Shown here: one piece after another, positions 9,119 through 18,096 of the stretch
How the letters are laid out: the number at the start of each line of letters is the position of its first letter
Position numbering within the stretch: the first letter of the stretch is position 1
Assembly (NCBI GenBank): GCA_016197365.1
Contig: JACPVS010000006.1
Coordinates: 372,001 to 436,000, forward strand
DNA: 64,000 bases
From: Mycolicibacterium cosmeticum
Lineage (GTDB): Bacteria; Actinomycetota; Actinomycetes; Mycobacteriales; Mycobacteriaceae
Reading direction: 5' to 3'
Made by a program: the position numbers and the translations under genes
Notes under the pieces: generated by a model
Told to the model about the DNA's origin: nothing
What the model saw: only the letters and a program-made list of their open reading frames with translations
The model's database searches: none

Positions 9119-9249
9119 CCACCTGCCGCCGACTGACTTTTGCGCAGTTCAAGGAAAACGGTTGAGCGGGAACAATTCTCGCCATAACCTGCTCGATTGG
9201 CCGAGTTAAACGCTGCGCCAGCACAATCCGCACCATCAGGAGTGAGAAC

Positions 9250-10641
9250 GTGACCCGTCCCAGACTGATCCTCAATGCCTTCACCATGAACACTGCCACC
9301 CACGTCTCGTACGGGACCTGGCGGAACCCCGACACGCGCAGCGTCGAATTCGACCAGCTCGACCCGTGGATCGAACTCGTCAAACTCCTGGAGCGGGGCA
9401 CCTTCGACTCGGTGTTCTTCGCCGATGTCGTCGGACTGTACGACGACTACCGCGGCGGCTGGGACACCTATCTGCGCGAAGGGCTGCAGATACCCAATCA
9501 CGATCCGTCGGCCATCGTGTCGGCGCTGGCGTTGGTGACCGAACACCTCGGGCTGGTCATCACCAGCTCGGTGCTGCAGGATCATCCGTTTTCCTTCGCC
9601 CGCAAGATCTCCACCCTCGATCACGCGTCGAAGGGGCGGATCGGCTGGAACGTGGTCACCAGCGCCCTGCGCAACTCGGCCCGCAACTTCGGCCTGCCCG
9701 AGCGGGAGGAACACGATGCGCGCTACGAGTGGGCCGAGGAGTACACCGAAGTGGTGTACAAGCTGTGGGAGGGATCCTGGGAGGACGGCGCGCTGGTGCG
9801 GGACCGGGCACGGGGCGTGCATGCCGACCCCGACCGCGTGCACAAGATCAACCATGTGGGTGCGCGGTACCGCGTCGAGGGCCCGCACCTGAGCTTCCCG
9901 TCACCGCAACGCACCCCGGTGCTCTTCCAGGCCGGTACCTCCAGTGCGGGCCGCGCCTTCGCGGCCCGGCACGCCGAAGGCGTGTTCATCAACGCGGCCT
10001 CCCCTGCGGGCGCCCGCAAGGTGATCGAGGACACCCGGGCCACGGCGGCAGCCGCCGGCCGGCTCGGTACCGACATCAAGTTCTTCCAAGGCCTGTCGTT
10101 CGTCGTCGGATCGACCGAGGCCGAGGCGCGCACCAAAGCGGCCGAACTCGACGAATACCTCAGCGTGGACGGGCTGATCGCGCACCGCAGCGGTGGGATC
10201 GGCATCGACCTCGGCGGGCTGGCCCACGACACCCCGATCGGCGATCTGGCCGCCCAGGTTCAGGGCACGCGCAGCACCATCGAGGCACTCGTCAACGCCG
10301 CCCCGCCCGGGACCAACCCCACGATCGCCGACCTGATCCGTCAGCAGCAGGAAGCGACCCGGGTGGTCGGCACTCCGGAGCAGATCGCCGACGCCCTGGA
10401 GAAGTGGCAGGACGCGGGCGTCGACGGCCTCAACATCCGCTACATCACCACGCCGGGCTCGTTCGCCGAATTCATCGACCATGTGGTGCCGGAGTTGCGC
10501 CGACGTGGCCTGGCCCAATCCGAATACCGGCCGGGAACGTTGCGGGAGAAATTGTTCGGCGCCGACGCCCAGCTGCCGCAGCGCCACCCCGCCCGGCACT
10601 GGCGGGGACGGTTCGGGGCCCCCGCCGCGGCGGCGGGGTGA
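9250..10641 (+). CDS. FMN-dependent monooxygenase, NtaA/SnaA/DszA family (copy 2)
   Basis: A 463-residue member of the same luciferase-like family as the protein at 7175-8512. Recognisable blocks are LILNAFTMNTATHVSYGTWR, LERGTFDSVFFAD, GRIGWNVVTS, TPVLFQAGTSSAG and, near the end, VVGTPEQIADALEKW. The GTG at 9250 has AGGAGTGAG just upstream. DszA-type enzymes open sulfones after DszC-type oxidation, so copy 2 with the DszC-like protein at the left edge suggests a multi-step flavin-dependent desulfurisation or chelator-degradation route. Which compound is attacked cannot be told. It ends 3 nt from the convergent whiB-type gene. Confidence 0.87.
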   Translation: MTRPRLILNAFTMNTATHVSYGTWRNPDTRSVEFDQLDPWIELVKLLERGTFDSVFFADVVGLYDDYRGGWDTYLREGLQIPNHDPSAIVSALALVTEHLGLVITSSVLQDHPFSFARKISTLDHASKGRIGWNVVTSALRNSARNFGLPEREEHDARYEWAEEYTEVVYKLWEGSWEDGALVRDRARGVHADPDRVHKINHVGARYRVEGPHLSFPSPQRTPVLFQAGTSSAGRAFAARHAEGVFINAASPAGARKVIEDTRATAAAAGRLGTDIKFFQGLSFVVGSTEAEARTKAAELDEYLSVDGLIAHRSGGIGIDLGGLAHDTPIGDLAAQVQGTRSTIEALVNAAPPGTNPTIADLIRQQQEATRVVGTPEQIADALEKWQDAGVDGLNIRYITTPGSFAEFIDHVVPELRRRGLAQSEYRPGTLREKLFGADAQLPQRHPARHWRGRFGAPAAAAG

Positions 10642-10644
10642 GCG

Positions 10645-10935
10645 TTACTTCCCGTGCGAGGTCAGCAGCTTGGCGCGGTCGCGGGCTGACAGCGCACCCC
10701 ACACACCGTGGGTTTCGCGCGTCGCTAGGGCATGATCACGGCACAGCGCGAGGACGGGGCAGGCGCGGCAGATCTGCTTGGCCCGCTCCTCGCGGGCCCG
10801 CAGCCCGGAGCGGCCAGAATCCTCGGGGAAGAAGACCTCCGGGGCGAGCTGCCTGCAGGTTCCCATCGTTTGCCAGGTCCAGTCCTCGGCCAGTGGCCGC
10901 ACCGTTCGCCACTCACCATCGCTCAGTACCGTCAT
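10645..10935 (-). CDS. WhiB-family iron-sulfur transcription factor
   Basis: A 96-residue WhiB-like protein. The four [4Fe-4S]-ligand cysteines are at 27, 56, 59 and 65 (C...CRACPVLALC). They are followed by the G-V-W-G turn motif (GVWGALS, residues 77-83, with Ala in place of the usual second Gly) and a basic tail. The ATG at 10935 gives the usual short N-terminus; the longer frame upstream is a shadow of the MFS gene region. No AT-hook is present, so it is not WhiB7, which is found separately at 51.8 kb. Which numbered WhiB subfamily it belongs to is not clear. Confidence 0.88.
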   Translation of the reverse strand: MTVLSDGEWRTVRPLAEDWTWQTMGTCRQLAPEVFFPEDSGRSGLRAREERAKQICRACPVLALCRDHALATRETHGVWGALSARDRAKLLTSHGK

Positions 10936-11080
10936 CTCCCGACAACGCCTCCTGTCCCGGTCACTCGTTTGCTGCCAGTGTCGCGGGCAGGGCGACCGGA
11001 GGCCAGAGATCGACTCGCCGTGAACCGAGGCCCGTGGTGCTAGCGTTCTGCAGCGATCGATCGAGACGAAAGGACGCGCC

Positions 11081-12268
11081 GTGATCCCTGCCGCGGTCTG
11101 GGTTCTCGGTGCAGCGATCTTCGCGCAGGGTACGAGCGAACTCATGCTGGCCGGCCTGCTGCCTGAGCTGTCTGCCGACCTCTCGGTGACGGTCCCGCAG
11201 GCCGGGCTGCTGGTGTCGGTGTTCGCCCTCGGCATGCTGATCGGCGCCCCGGTGCTGGCTGTCCTCACTCTGCGCTGGCCGCGCCGCCGCGCCATGCTGA
11301 TGTTCCTCGGCGTCTTCATCGCTGCGCACGTCGCCGGCGCACTGACATCGAGTTACGTTGTGCTGCTGGCCGTTCGCTTCATCTCCGCCTTCGTCTACGC
11401 CGGGTTCTGGGCGGTCGGCGCAGGCACCGCCATATCCCTGGTCACCCCGGACCGGCGAGGCCGGGCCATGAGCGTGGTGGCCGGCGGTCTCACCGTCGCC
11501 ACCGTGATCGGCCTGCCTGCAGGCACCTGGATCGGGCAGCACCTGGGTTGGCGCGGCGCGTTCTGGGCGGTCGCCGTGCTGACCGCGGTCGCCACCGTCG
11601 CCGTGCTGCTGGCGGTGCCTGACACCCGCCCGAACCCCGCGCCCCGGCTCGCCGACGAACTGCGCACCCTGGCCACACCTCGATTGTGGTTGTCCTACAC
11701 CATGACCGCGGTGTCCGTCTCCGCGCTGGTAGGTCCGTTCACCTATTTGAGTGCACTGTTGATCACGACGAGCGGGCTCGAGGCGCGGTGGATACCGCTG
11801 GTGCTGGCGGGCTACGGGGCGGGCGCGGTGGCCGGGATGGCGATCGGCGGGCAGACGGCCGACCGCCGGCCCCGCGCCACCCTGGCGGTCGGCTTCACCG
11901 CGCTGATCGTCATCCTGGTGCTGATGGCCCTGAGCACACACCACATCGCGTTGTTCACCATCCTGACCGTGCTACTCGGACTGGCCGGCTTCGGCGTCAA
12001 TCCCGCCCTGAACGCCAGGGTGTTCAGCCTGGCACCGTCGGCCCCGACGCTCACCGCGGCCGGTACCACAGCGGCCTTCAACGTGGGCATCGGTGTCGGA
12101 CCGTGGCTGGCCGGTATCGCGCTCACCGCCGGCTTCGGCTACCCGATCGTTATGTGGATCGGCGCGGTGCTGGGGGTGGCGGCCCTCGGCCTGCTGGCGA
12201 TCGATGTCGCCCTGGACCGAGGGCGGACCACCCCCGCACCGGAATCCGCCGAACTGTGCAGGAGCTAG
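11081..12268 (+). CDS. MFS exporter, Cmx/CmlR-like chloramphenicol-type efflux
   Basis: A 395-residue major facilitator with about 12 hydrophobic segments and no large loop insertions. The opening AAVWVLGAAIFAQGTSELML and the conserved RFISAFVYAGFWAVGAGTA resemble the DHA1-type Cmx/CmrA/CmlR exporters of actinobacteria. The GTG at 11081 follows AAAGGA. It converges on and overlaps the BtpA-like gene by 4 nt at its stop. Drug export is the family's usual role, but the true substrate is not shown by the sequence. Confidence 0.85.
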   Translation: MIPAAVWVLGAAIFAQGTSELMLAGLLPELSADLSVTVPQAGLLVSVFALGMLIGAPVLAVLTLRWPRRRAMLMFLGVFIAAHVAGALTSSYVVLLAVRFISAFVYAGFWAVGAGTAISLVTPDRRGRAMSVVAGGLTVATVIGLPAGTWIGQHLGWRGAFWAVAVLTAVATVAVLLAVPDTRPNPAPRLADELRTLATPRLWLSYTMTAVSVSALVGPFTYLSALLITTSGLEARWIPLVLAGYGAGAVAGMAIGGQTADRRPRATLAVGFTALIVILVLMALSTHHIALFTILTVLLGLAGFGVNPALNARVFSLAPSAPTLTAAGTTAAFNVGIGVGPWLAGIALTAGFGYPIVMWIGAVLGVAALGLLAIDVALDRGRTTPAPESAELCRS

Positions 12269-13086
12269 ACCAGCTGCTCGCGGAAAGCCCTGGCGGCCAA
12301 CATCAATTCTTCGACCCGCTTCTGATCGGCCCGGTTCTCGAATACACCGTCCTCTTTGAAGTACGTCCCGACGACGGCTCCGTCGGCGACGCCGAGTTGG
12401 GTCGCGACGTTCTCGGCCTTCACCCCGGTGTTCACGAACACCGGCACGGCACCGGCCGCCGACTTCACCACCCGCAGCGCCTCGAGGTCGGTCGGTGCGC
12501 CTGCGGTGGCGCCCGACACGCAGATCGCGTCCGGCAGCGTGGCGAAGACCGTGGTGCGGGTGATCGACGCGAGGTCGCGGGCGGCCAGGTAGGTGGCCGA
12601 CTCGGGCACGATGTTGAACAGCAGCTTCACCCCTGACCCACCGACACGAGCCCGGTGCCGGGCCACCTCGCCGACGTTGGTGTCCCACAGGCCGAAATCG
12701 CTGGCGTACACGCCGGTGAAGATCTCCCGGACGAACTTCGCACCGGTGGCGACCGCCAGGTCGATGGAGGCCCGGCCGTCCCACAGCACATTGACGCCGT
12801 AGGGCAGGAAGAGGTCGGGGAGCAACTCCCCGATGATCCGCGCCATCGTGATCGCGGTGATGGGCTCGGTCTTCGTCAGGTACGGCAGGCTGAACTCATT
12901 GCTGATCATCACGCCGTCCACTCCCCCGGACTGCAGGGCGTCGAGCTCGGCCCGCGCTCGGTCCACGACCGCGGCGATACCGCCGGCGGAGTCGTAGCCG
13001 GGATCTCCGGGCAGGGCGCTCAGGTGGAGCATGGCGATGACGGGCTTCCGTACTCCGAAGACCTCGTCGAGCCAGGTGGTGGTCAC
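12265..13086 (-). CDS. BtpA/SgcQ-family TIM-barrel protein
   Basis: A 273-residue protein of the BtpA family, named after a cyanobacterial photosystem I biogenesis protein; in enterobacteria the relative SgcQ sits in a sugar operon. Visible blocks are KPVIAMLHLSALPGDPG at the start, DGVMISNEFSLPY, GVNVLWDGRASIDLA, and VFVNTGVKAENV near the C-terminus, a TIM-barrel-like order. The GTG at 13086 follows AAAGG. It is the last gene of the sugar operon, 46 nt after the SDR. In this context an aldolase or isomerase-type role on a phosphorylated sugar is plausible, but no activity is established for the family. Confidence 0.8.
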   Translation of the reverse strand: MTTTWLDEVFGVRKPVIAMLHLSALPGDPGYDSAGGIAAVVDRARAELDALQSGGVDGVMISNEFSLPYLTKTEPITAITMARIIGELLPDLFLPYGVNVLWDGRASIDLAVATGAKFVREIFTGVYASDFGLWDTNVGEVARHRARVGGSGVKLLFNIVPESATYLAARDLASITRTTVFATLPDAICVSGATAGAPTDLEALRVVKSAAGAVPVFVNTGVKAENVATQLGVADGAVVGTYFKEDGVFENRADQKRVEELMLAARAFREQLV

Positions 13087-13132
13087 TGATATGCCTTTCT
13101 GGTTGATATACACGCGTTTCGGGGGCGGACGG

Positions 13133-13903
13133 CTAGTCCATGTAGGCGCCGCCGTTGACGGCCAGCGCCTCACCGGTGACGAATCGGGCGTCTTCGGACA
13201 GCAGGAACGCCACCACGCGGGCGACGTCGTCGGGCTGTTCGAGGCGGCCCAGCGGGGTGTCAGCGATCATCATGGTGCGCACCCCGTCCCCGGTCATGCC
13301 GCGCAGCTTCGCCTCCCACTCCAGTTCCCTTGTCTGCATGGGTGTCTCGACGTAGCCGGGACACACGCAGTTGACAGTGATGCCGTGTTCACCGAGCTCG
13401 TAGGCCATGGCCTGGGTGAGACCGACGACACCGAACTTGGAGGCCACGTAATCCGAGAGAAAAGGCACCCGGCCCTGCTTGCCGGCCATGGAGGCGGTGT
13501 TGACGATGCTGCCTGCGATGCCGCTACGCACCATGGCCCGGGCCGCTGCCTGGCCGCAAACGAACACGCCTTTGAGGTTCACGTCCATGGTCTGGTCGTA
13601 GGCGGCCACCGGCGCATCGAGAAACGTGTGCATGAAGGAGATTCCGGCGTTGCTCACCCATGCGTCGAGACCGAGGCGGTCGGCGATGCCGTAGGCCACC
13701 GACGCGGCGTCCTCGGGTGCGCTGACGTTGAGCACCGCCGATTCGTGCCCGACATCCGGGTTCGGCAGACCCGCCGCAACCTCGCGCGCCGCATCACCGT
13801 TGATGTCTGTCACGACGACGCGCCAATCACGTTGTGCGAGTGTGGTGGCGATGGCGCGCCCGATGCCGGATCCGGCGCCGGTCACCACGACTGTCTTCGT
13901 CAT
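13133..13903 (-). CDS. Short-chain dehydrogenase/reductase (classical SDR)
   Basis: A 256-residue classical SDR. The cofactor motif TGAGSGIG is at 8-15, NAG at 85-87 and the catalytic Ser138, Tyr152, Lys156 set (YVASK) is complete; an Asp at the end of beta-2 (VTDING) favours NAD(H). It lies 20 nt after the transporter ATPase gene and 46 nt before the BtpA-like gene in the sugar operon. The expected role is oxidation of an imported polyol to a ketose before phosphorylation by the FGGY kinase (inference). The C-terminal segment FVTGEALAVNGGAYMD is typical of the family. Confidence 0.9.
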   Translation of the reverse strand: MTKTVVVTGAGSGIGRAIATTLAQRDWRVVVTDINGDAAREVAAGLPNPDVGHESAVLNVSAPEDAASVAYGIADRLGLDAWVSNAGISFMHTFLDAPVAAYDQTMDVNLKGVFVCGQAAARAMVRSGIAGSIVNTASMAGKQGRVPFLSDYVASKFGVVGLTQAMAYELGEHGITVNCVCPGYVETPMQTRELEWEAKLRGMTGDGVRTMMIADTPLGRLEQPDDVARVVAFLLSEDARFVTGEALAVNGGAYMD

Positions 13904-13923
13904 ATCTGTACTTTTTCCTCTAC

Positions 13924-14991
13924 TTATCGGGTTGCGCCGGCCAGGCGCAGGTGAGTCTGTGCGTCGAAGGCGTGGGCGGCTCCGGGCCGGACGGACAGCG
14001 CCACCGGGGCGCCCTCGGTGATGCCGGTGAGCCGGGACGTCTCCACCACGCTGGTCAATTCGGTCCCGAGGGCGTCGATGGTGACGATGGCGCGCGGGCC
14101 CAGCAGTTCGATCAGGATGACCCGCGCGGCGCCGTCGTCGGCCGCCACCGGGACCAGGTCATCGGGACGCACCCCGATCGTGATCGGGCCGGCGGCGTCG
14201 ACGCCATCGACGTCGACGGTGAAACCAGTTGGCAGGGTGAAGGTCCGGCCGGCCAAATCACCGTCGACCAGGTTCATCTTGGGGCTGCCGACGAAGGACG
14301 CGACGAAGGTGTCCACGGGGGTGTTGTATACCTCCAGCGGAGTGCCCTCCTGGGCGATGCGCCCGTCCCGCAGCACCACCATGCGGTCCGAGAGCGTCAT
14401 CGCCTCTTCCTGATCGTGCGTGACGTACACCGAGGTGATGCCCAGCCTGCGCTGGATCTGCAGCAGTTCGGTGCGCGTCTCGACCCGAAGCTTCGCGTCC
14501 AGGTTGGACAACGGCTCGTCGAACAGGAACACCGACGGCTCCCGGATGATGGCGCGGCCGATGGCGACCCGCTGCTGTTGGCCACCGCTGAGATCTTTGG
14601 GCTTGCGGCCCAACAGTTTTCCCAGCCCCAGTGACTCGGCGACCTCATCGGCACGGCGTTGCGCCTCGACGCGGGGTGTCTTGGAGGCGCGTAGCGGGAA
14701 GGCGATGTTCTCCCGCACCGTCAGATGCGGGTACAGCGCATAGTTCTGGAACACCATCGCCACATCGCGGTCCCGGGGCTGCAGATCGGTGACGTCGCGC
14801 TCACCGATGCTGATGGTGCCCGAGGTGACCGTCTCCAGCCCGGCCAGCATCCGCAGCGAGGTCGACTTGCCGCAACCGGACGGGCCGACCAGCACCGTGA
14901 AAGACCCATCGGGCAGTTCCAGGTTCAGGTCGGTGACGATGGACGTGGACCCGTAGGACTTGTTGACGCCGGAGAAGCGGACTGTTGCCAT
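13924..14991 (-). CDS. Sugar ABC transporter ATP-binding protein (MsmK/UgpC-like)
   Basis: A 355-residue ABC ATPase. Walker A is GPSGCGKST at 36-44, the signature is LSGGQQQR, Walker B is VFLFDEPLSNLD, and the C-terminal TOBE-type extension ends the protein. Length and C-domain match the MalK/MsmK/UgpC carbohydrate importers. The ATG at 14991 was chosen over a long upstream extension because it begins MATVRFSGVNKSYG, the normal N-terminus. It lies 20 nt after the MalG-type permease gene, and with the two permeases and the lipoprotein it completes one importer. Confidence 0.93.
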   Translation of the reverse strand: MATVRFSGVNKSYGSTSIVTDLNLELPDGSFTVLVGPSGCGKSTSLRMLAGLETVTSGTISIGERDVTDLQPRDRDVAMVFQNYALYPHLTVRENIAFPLRASKTPRVEAQRRADEVAESLGLGKLLGRKPKDLSGGQQQRVAIGRAIIREPSVFLFDEPLSNLDAKLRVETRTELLQIQRRLGITSVYVTHDQEEAMTLSDRMVVLRDGRIAQEGTPLEVYNTPVDTFVASFVGSPKMNLVDGDLAGRTFTLPTGFTVDVDGVDAAGPITIGVRPDDLVPVAADDGAARVILIELLGPRAIVTIDALGTELTSVVETSRLTGITEGAPVALSVRPGAAHAFDAQTHLRLAGATR

Positions 14992-15011
14992 GAAGCTGTG
15001 CTCACCAATCT

Positions 15012-15827
15012 TTAGAACTTGACCGCGCCGCCGCTGATGCCCTGAACGAGCCGGCGCTGGATGAAGAAACTGGCGATGACGACCGGCACCACGGCAATGA
15101 GGATCGCCGCGCTCATCGAGCCGATCTGCACACCGCGGAAGGTGTTGAATCCGGCGATGGCGACCGGCAGGATGGCCGCCTTGCCCGGCGCCAGGATGAG
15201 GCCGTAGAACAAGTCGTTCCACGACAGGGTGAAGCCGAAGATGGCCGCGGCGCCGATGCCGGGGAACACCTGGGGCAGCACCACGATCCGGAACGCCTGG
15301 AAGCGGGTGAAGCCGTCGACCTGGGCCTGTTCCTCCAGCGAGCGGGGTACCGCTTCGAAGAACCCGATGAGGAACCAGGTGACTACGGGCAGAACGAAAC
15401 TCAGGTGCGCGAAGATGACCGGGACGACGGTGTCGTTGAGGCGCAGCGCGTAGGCCATGGTGAGGAACGGGAACACCAGCACCGCGGGGGGCAGCACCTG
15501 GGCGGCGAGCATGCCGAACCGGGTAGCGGTGCCGCCGGCCCGGAACCGGGCGATGGCGTAGGCGCCCATGCTGCCCACCACCACACTGATGCCGACGGTG
15601 ACGAACGCGACCAGCGCACTGCGGCCGGCGGCGCCCAGGATGTCCGAGGACAGCACGTTGCGCCAGCTGTCCAGCACCGGGGTGAAGCTCAGCAGGAACG
15701 GATCATTGAGCTGCTGTGCGGTTTTCACACTGGCCAGTGCCACCCACAACAGCGGGAACAGAACGGTGATCGCGGCCGCCCACAGCAGGGCGATCCGGCA
15801 GATGGTCAGGACACGGGAGTTCTTCAT
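15012..15827 (-). CDS. Sugar ABC transporter permease (MalG type)
   Basis: A 271-residue inner-membrane permease with about six membrane segments. The cytoplasmic EAA loop that docks the ATPase is visible as EEQAQVDGFTRFQAF...VLPQ. The ATG at 15827 overlaps the stop of the MalF-type gene (ATGA), so the two subunits are translationally coupled. The protein ends in the family's usual short tail (VQGISGGAVKF). Confidence 0.92.
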   Translation of the reverse strand: MKNSRVLTICRIALLWAAAITVLFPLLWVALASVKTAQQLNDPFLLSFTPVLDSWRNVLSSDILGAAGRSALVAFVTVGISVVVGSMGAYAIARFRAGGTATRFGMLAAQVLPPAVLVFPFLTMAYALRLNDTVVPVIFAHLSFVLPVVTWFLIGFFEAVPRSLEEQAQVDGFTRFQAFRIVVLPQVFPGIGAAAIFGFTLSWNDLFYGLILAPGKAAILPVAIAGFNTFRGVQIGSMSAAILIAVVPVVIASFFIQRRLVQGISGGAVKF

Positions 15828-16678
15828 GACTGCTTGGCCTTCTCCATCCGGCGGAAGGCGATCACGATGACCGTCAGCACCAGTAGCAGCACCACGAATG
15901 CCATCGACGAGGCGGACCCGAGACGGAAGAACTGGATCCCGGTCTGATAGATGAAGTACTGCAGCGTCTCGGTTTCGGTGCCCGGCCCACCGCGGGTGGT
16001 GGCGAAGACGTACTCGAATACCTTCATGGCGTCCAGGGAGCGCAGCATGATGGCCACCACCAGCACCGGGCCCAGCAGCGGGAGCGTCACGCGCCGCAGC
16101 ACGTACCAGCCGTTCGCGCCGTCCACCCGGGCCGCTTCCAGCGGTTGGCGCGGAATGGATTCCAGCCCGGCCAGCAGCAGTAGCACCATGAACGGCGTCC
16201 ATTGCCAGACATCGATGAACGCCATGGTGAACAGGGCCCGGCCGGGTCCGAAGAAGTCGTAGTCGATGCCGATGGCGCGCAACAGGTGTGGGATGGCGCC
16301 GAGCTGATCGTTGAGCAGGAAGCGGAAGATCAGGCCCACTGCGATGGGGGTGATGAACATCGGCGCCAGCAGCATCGAGCGGGTGAGATCCCTTGCCCAG
16401 CGCTGCTTCTGCAAGGAGAGCGCAATCGCGAGCCCGATGATCAGCTCCAGCCCGACCGCGACCAGAACGTAGAGCGCGGTGGTGCCGAAGGCGTGCCAGA
16501 ACTCACCGTTGCCGAAGGTGTCGACGTAGTTGTCGGCGCCCACCAGATTCGGTGCGCCGCGGTTGGTCAGCTTGTAGTCGGTGATGCTCAGGTAGAACGC
16601 GTAGGCCAGCGGGAAACCGACCACCCCGACGAAAAGTGCAACGAGGGGGGCGACCATGCCGTGTTTGAACTGCACCAT
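15824..16678 (-). CDS. Sugar ABC transporter permease (MalF type)
   Basis: A 284-residue permease with about six membrane segments. The EAA loop reads EAARVDGANGWYVLRRVTLPLL. The N-terminus is MVQFKHGMVAPLVALFVG, with the first membrane span directly after. It follows the binding-protein gene by 63 nt, in which a hairpin overlaps the upstream stop codon. It overlaps the MalG-type gene by 4 nt. Confidence 0.92.
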   Translation of the reverse strand: MVQFKHGMVAPLVALFVGVVGFPLAYAFYLSITDYKLTNRGAPNLVGADNYVDTFGNGEFWHAFGTTALYVLVAVGLELIIGLAIALSLQKQRWARDLTRSMLLAPMFITPIAVGLIFRFLLNDQLGAIPHLLRAIGIDYDFFGPGRALFTMAFIDVWQWTPFMVLLLLAGLESIPRQPLEAARVDGANGWYVLRRVTLPLLGPVLVVAIMLRSLDAMKVFEYVFATTRGGPGTETETLQYFIYQTGIQFFRLGSASSMAFVVLLLVLTVIVIAFRRMEKAKQS

Positions 16679-16718
16679 GGTCCGTGCTCCTTTCGCGGGG
16701 TGGTCGGTTTCTTCGTAG

Positions 16719-16747
16719 GGCTCGCTCCCCGGGGGGTGGAGCTAGCC
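16719..16747 (-). terminator. Hairpin at the end of the binding-protein gene (possible attenuator)
   Basis: Reading the minus strand, GGCTAGCTCC (16747-16738) pairs with GGAGCGAGCC (16728-16719) with one mismatch and a GC-rich loop. It overlaps the binding-protein stop codon and precedes the permease genes. Such intercistronic hairpins commonly let the binding protein be made in excess over the membrane subunits. Confidence 0.45.
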
Positions 16748-18067
16748 CTGGATCTTCTCGGCAGCGGCCTGCGCGGCGGCCAGTGCGTCGTCGACGCTCT
16801 TGGTGCCTGCGACGGCCTCGTTGAGTTCCGTCCCGACGGCCTGGATCATCTCTTCGCCGCTGGGACCCTGGCTCAGTGGCGCCGAGTCGGCGAGCAGCTT
16901 TTCCACGGTCTGGTAATAGTCGGCGCCGAATCGCCCGTTGAGCACGGCCGGATCCTTCAGCGTGCTCTGCCGGATGGCCGCGCCACCCTTCTCGGTGCGG
17001 GTGACGTCATGCGGCTTGGCCGTGATCCAGGATGCGAAGGCCCACGCGGCATCCGAGGCGCCGGAGTTGGCCGGGATGGCCCAGCTCCACGAGCCCAGCA
17101 CTTGCTTGCCACCGGGGATGGTCGCCAGCTTGAACTTGCCTGCGGCCGGCCCGGATCCAGGCTCGTTGACGGCCGGCAGCTGCCAGTTGTAGTTGATCAT
17201 CGACGCGGACTGACCGGCGGCCAGCGAGCGCTGGGCCTCGTCCATGCTCCAGTTGAGGCTGTTCACCGGCGCGGCGTTCTTGTACGTGTCGATGTAGGCG
17301 GCCAACGCGCGCTTGGCTTCCGGCGTGTTCAGCGTGGGCTTGCCGTCGGGGCCGTAGATGGAGCCGCCCGCGGCGAACAGCCAGTTGCCCCACTCTTCGA
17401 AGATCTTGTAACCACGCTGCGGCTGCATCGCGATACCGGCGCGGTCCCCGGACTTGAGCGCCTTGGAGGTGCTGACCAACTGGTCCAGGGTGGTGGGCAC
17501 GGTCTGCTTGGCCTGCGCGAGATCGTCTGTGTTGTACAGGTAGCCGAGCGCGTAGTTGTAGAACGGCACACCGTAGCGCACACCGTCGACGGTGGTGATG
17601 TCGGTCAGCGGCTTGAAGAAGTCACCCGCGTCGTAGTCGGGCGTGCTGTCGATCCGGGCGTCCAGCGGCTGCAGGAACTTCGCGTTGGCGAAGTCCACCA
17701 TCCATGGGTTGTCCACCACGATCAGGTCGTAGTTGGGGGTGCTGGACTGGAAGGACGAGACCAGCTTGTCGCGCATCTGGTCGTAGGTCAGCTGCTCGAT
17801 ATCGACCTTGACGTCCGGATAGTCCTTGTTGAAGTCGGCCACCATCGATTTCACGATGTCGCTGTCGGGGACGTTCTCCATCAGGATCCGCACGTTGCCC
17901 GCGGTGTTCTTCGGGACCTCACCGGTGCCGGTCGCTTGCGTCTGCTCCGGGCCGCCGCTGCCGGCACAGGAACTCAGCAGCAGCGCGATCGCGGACACCA
18001 GGGCGACCAAGGCCGCCACGAAGAACGGGCGCCTCCGACCGGGTGTCGGGGTGGTGGTGATTTTCAT
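16742..18067 (-). CDS. Sugar ABC transporter substrate-binding lipoprotein
   Basis: A 441-residue family 1 binding protein. A basic N-terminus (PGRRRPF) and hydrophobic stretch lead to the lipobox LLSSC, so the mature protein is lipid-anchored at the Cys. The SBP fold is recognisable from VRILMENVPDSD through YDLIVVDNPWMVDFA to the alanine-rich C-terminal helix. The ATG at 18067 follows GAAAGGAAC; an in-frame ATG 33 nt upstream lacks such a site. It lies 29 nt after the FGGY kinase. The ligand is likely a sugar or polyol. Confidence 0.92.
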   Translation of the reverse strand: MKITTTPTPGRRRPFFVAALVALVSAIALLLSSCAGSGGPEQTQATGTGEVPKNTAGNVRILMENVPDSDIVKSMVADFNKDYPDVKVDIEQLTYDQMRDKLVSSFQSSTPNYDLIVVDNPWMVDFANAKFLQPLDARIDSTPDYDAGDFFKPLTDITTVDGVRYGVPFYNYALGYLYNTDDLAQAKQTVPTTLDQLVSTSKALKSGDRAGIAMQPQRGYKIFEEWGNWLFAAGGSIYGPDGKPTLNTPEAKRALAAYIDTYKNAAPVNSLNWSMDEAQRSLAAGQSASMINYNWQLPAVNEPGSGPAAGKFKLATIPGGKQVLGSWSWAIPANSGASDAAWAFASWITAKPHDVTRTEKGGAAIRQSTLKDPAVLNGRFGADYYQTVEKLLADSAPLSQGPSGEEMIQAVGTELNEAVAGTKSVDDALAAAQAAAEKIQG

Positions 18068-18096
18068 TGCAGCACTGTTCCTTTCGTGTTCGAAAC

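Noticed and set aside
9366..11084. 572-aa plus-strand frame over the second monooxygenase and the WhiB gene
   Set aside because: An Arg/Gly-rich shadow in another frame of a well-supported gene.
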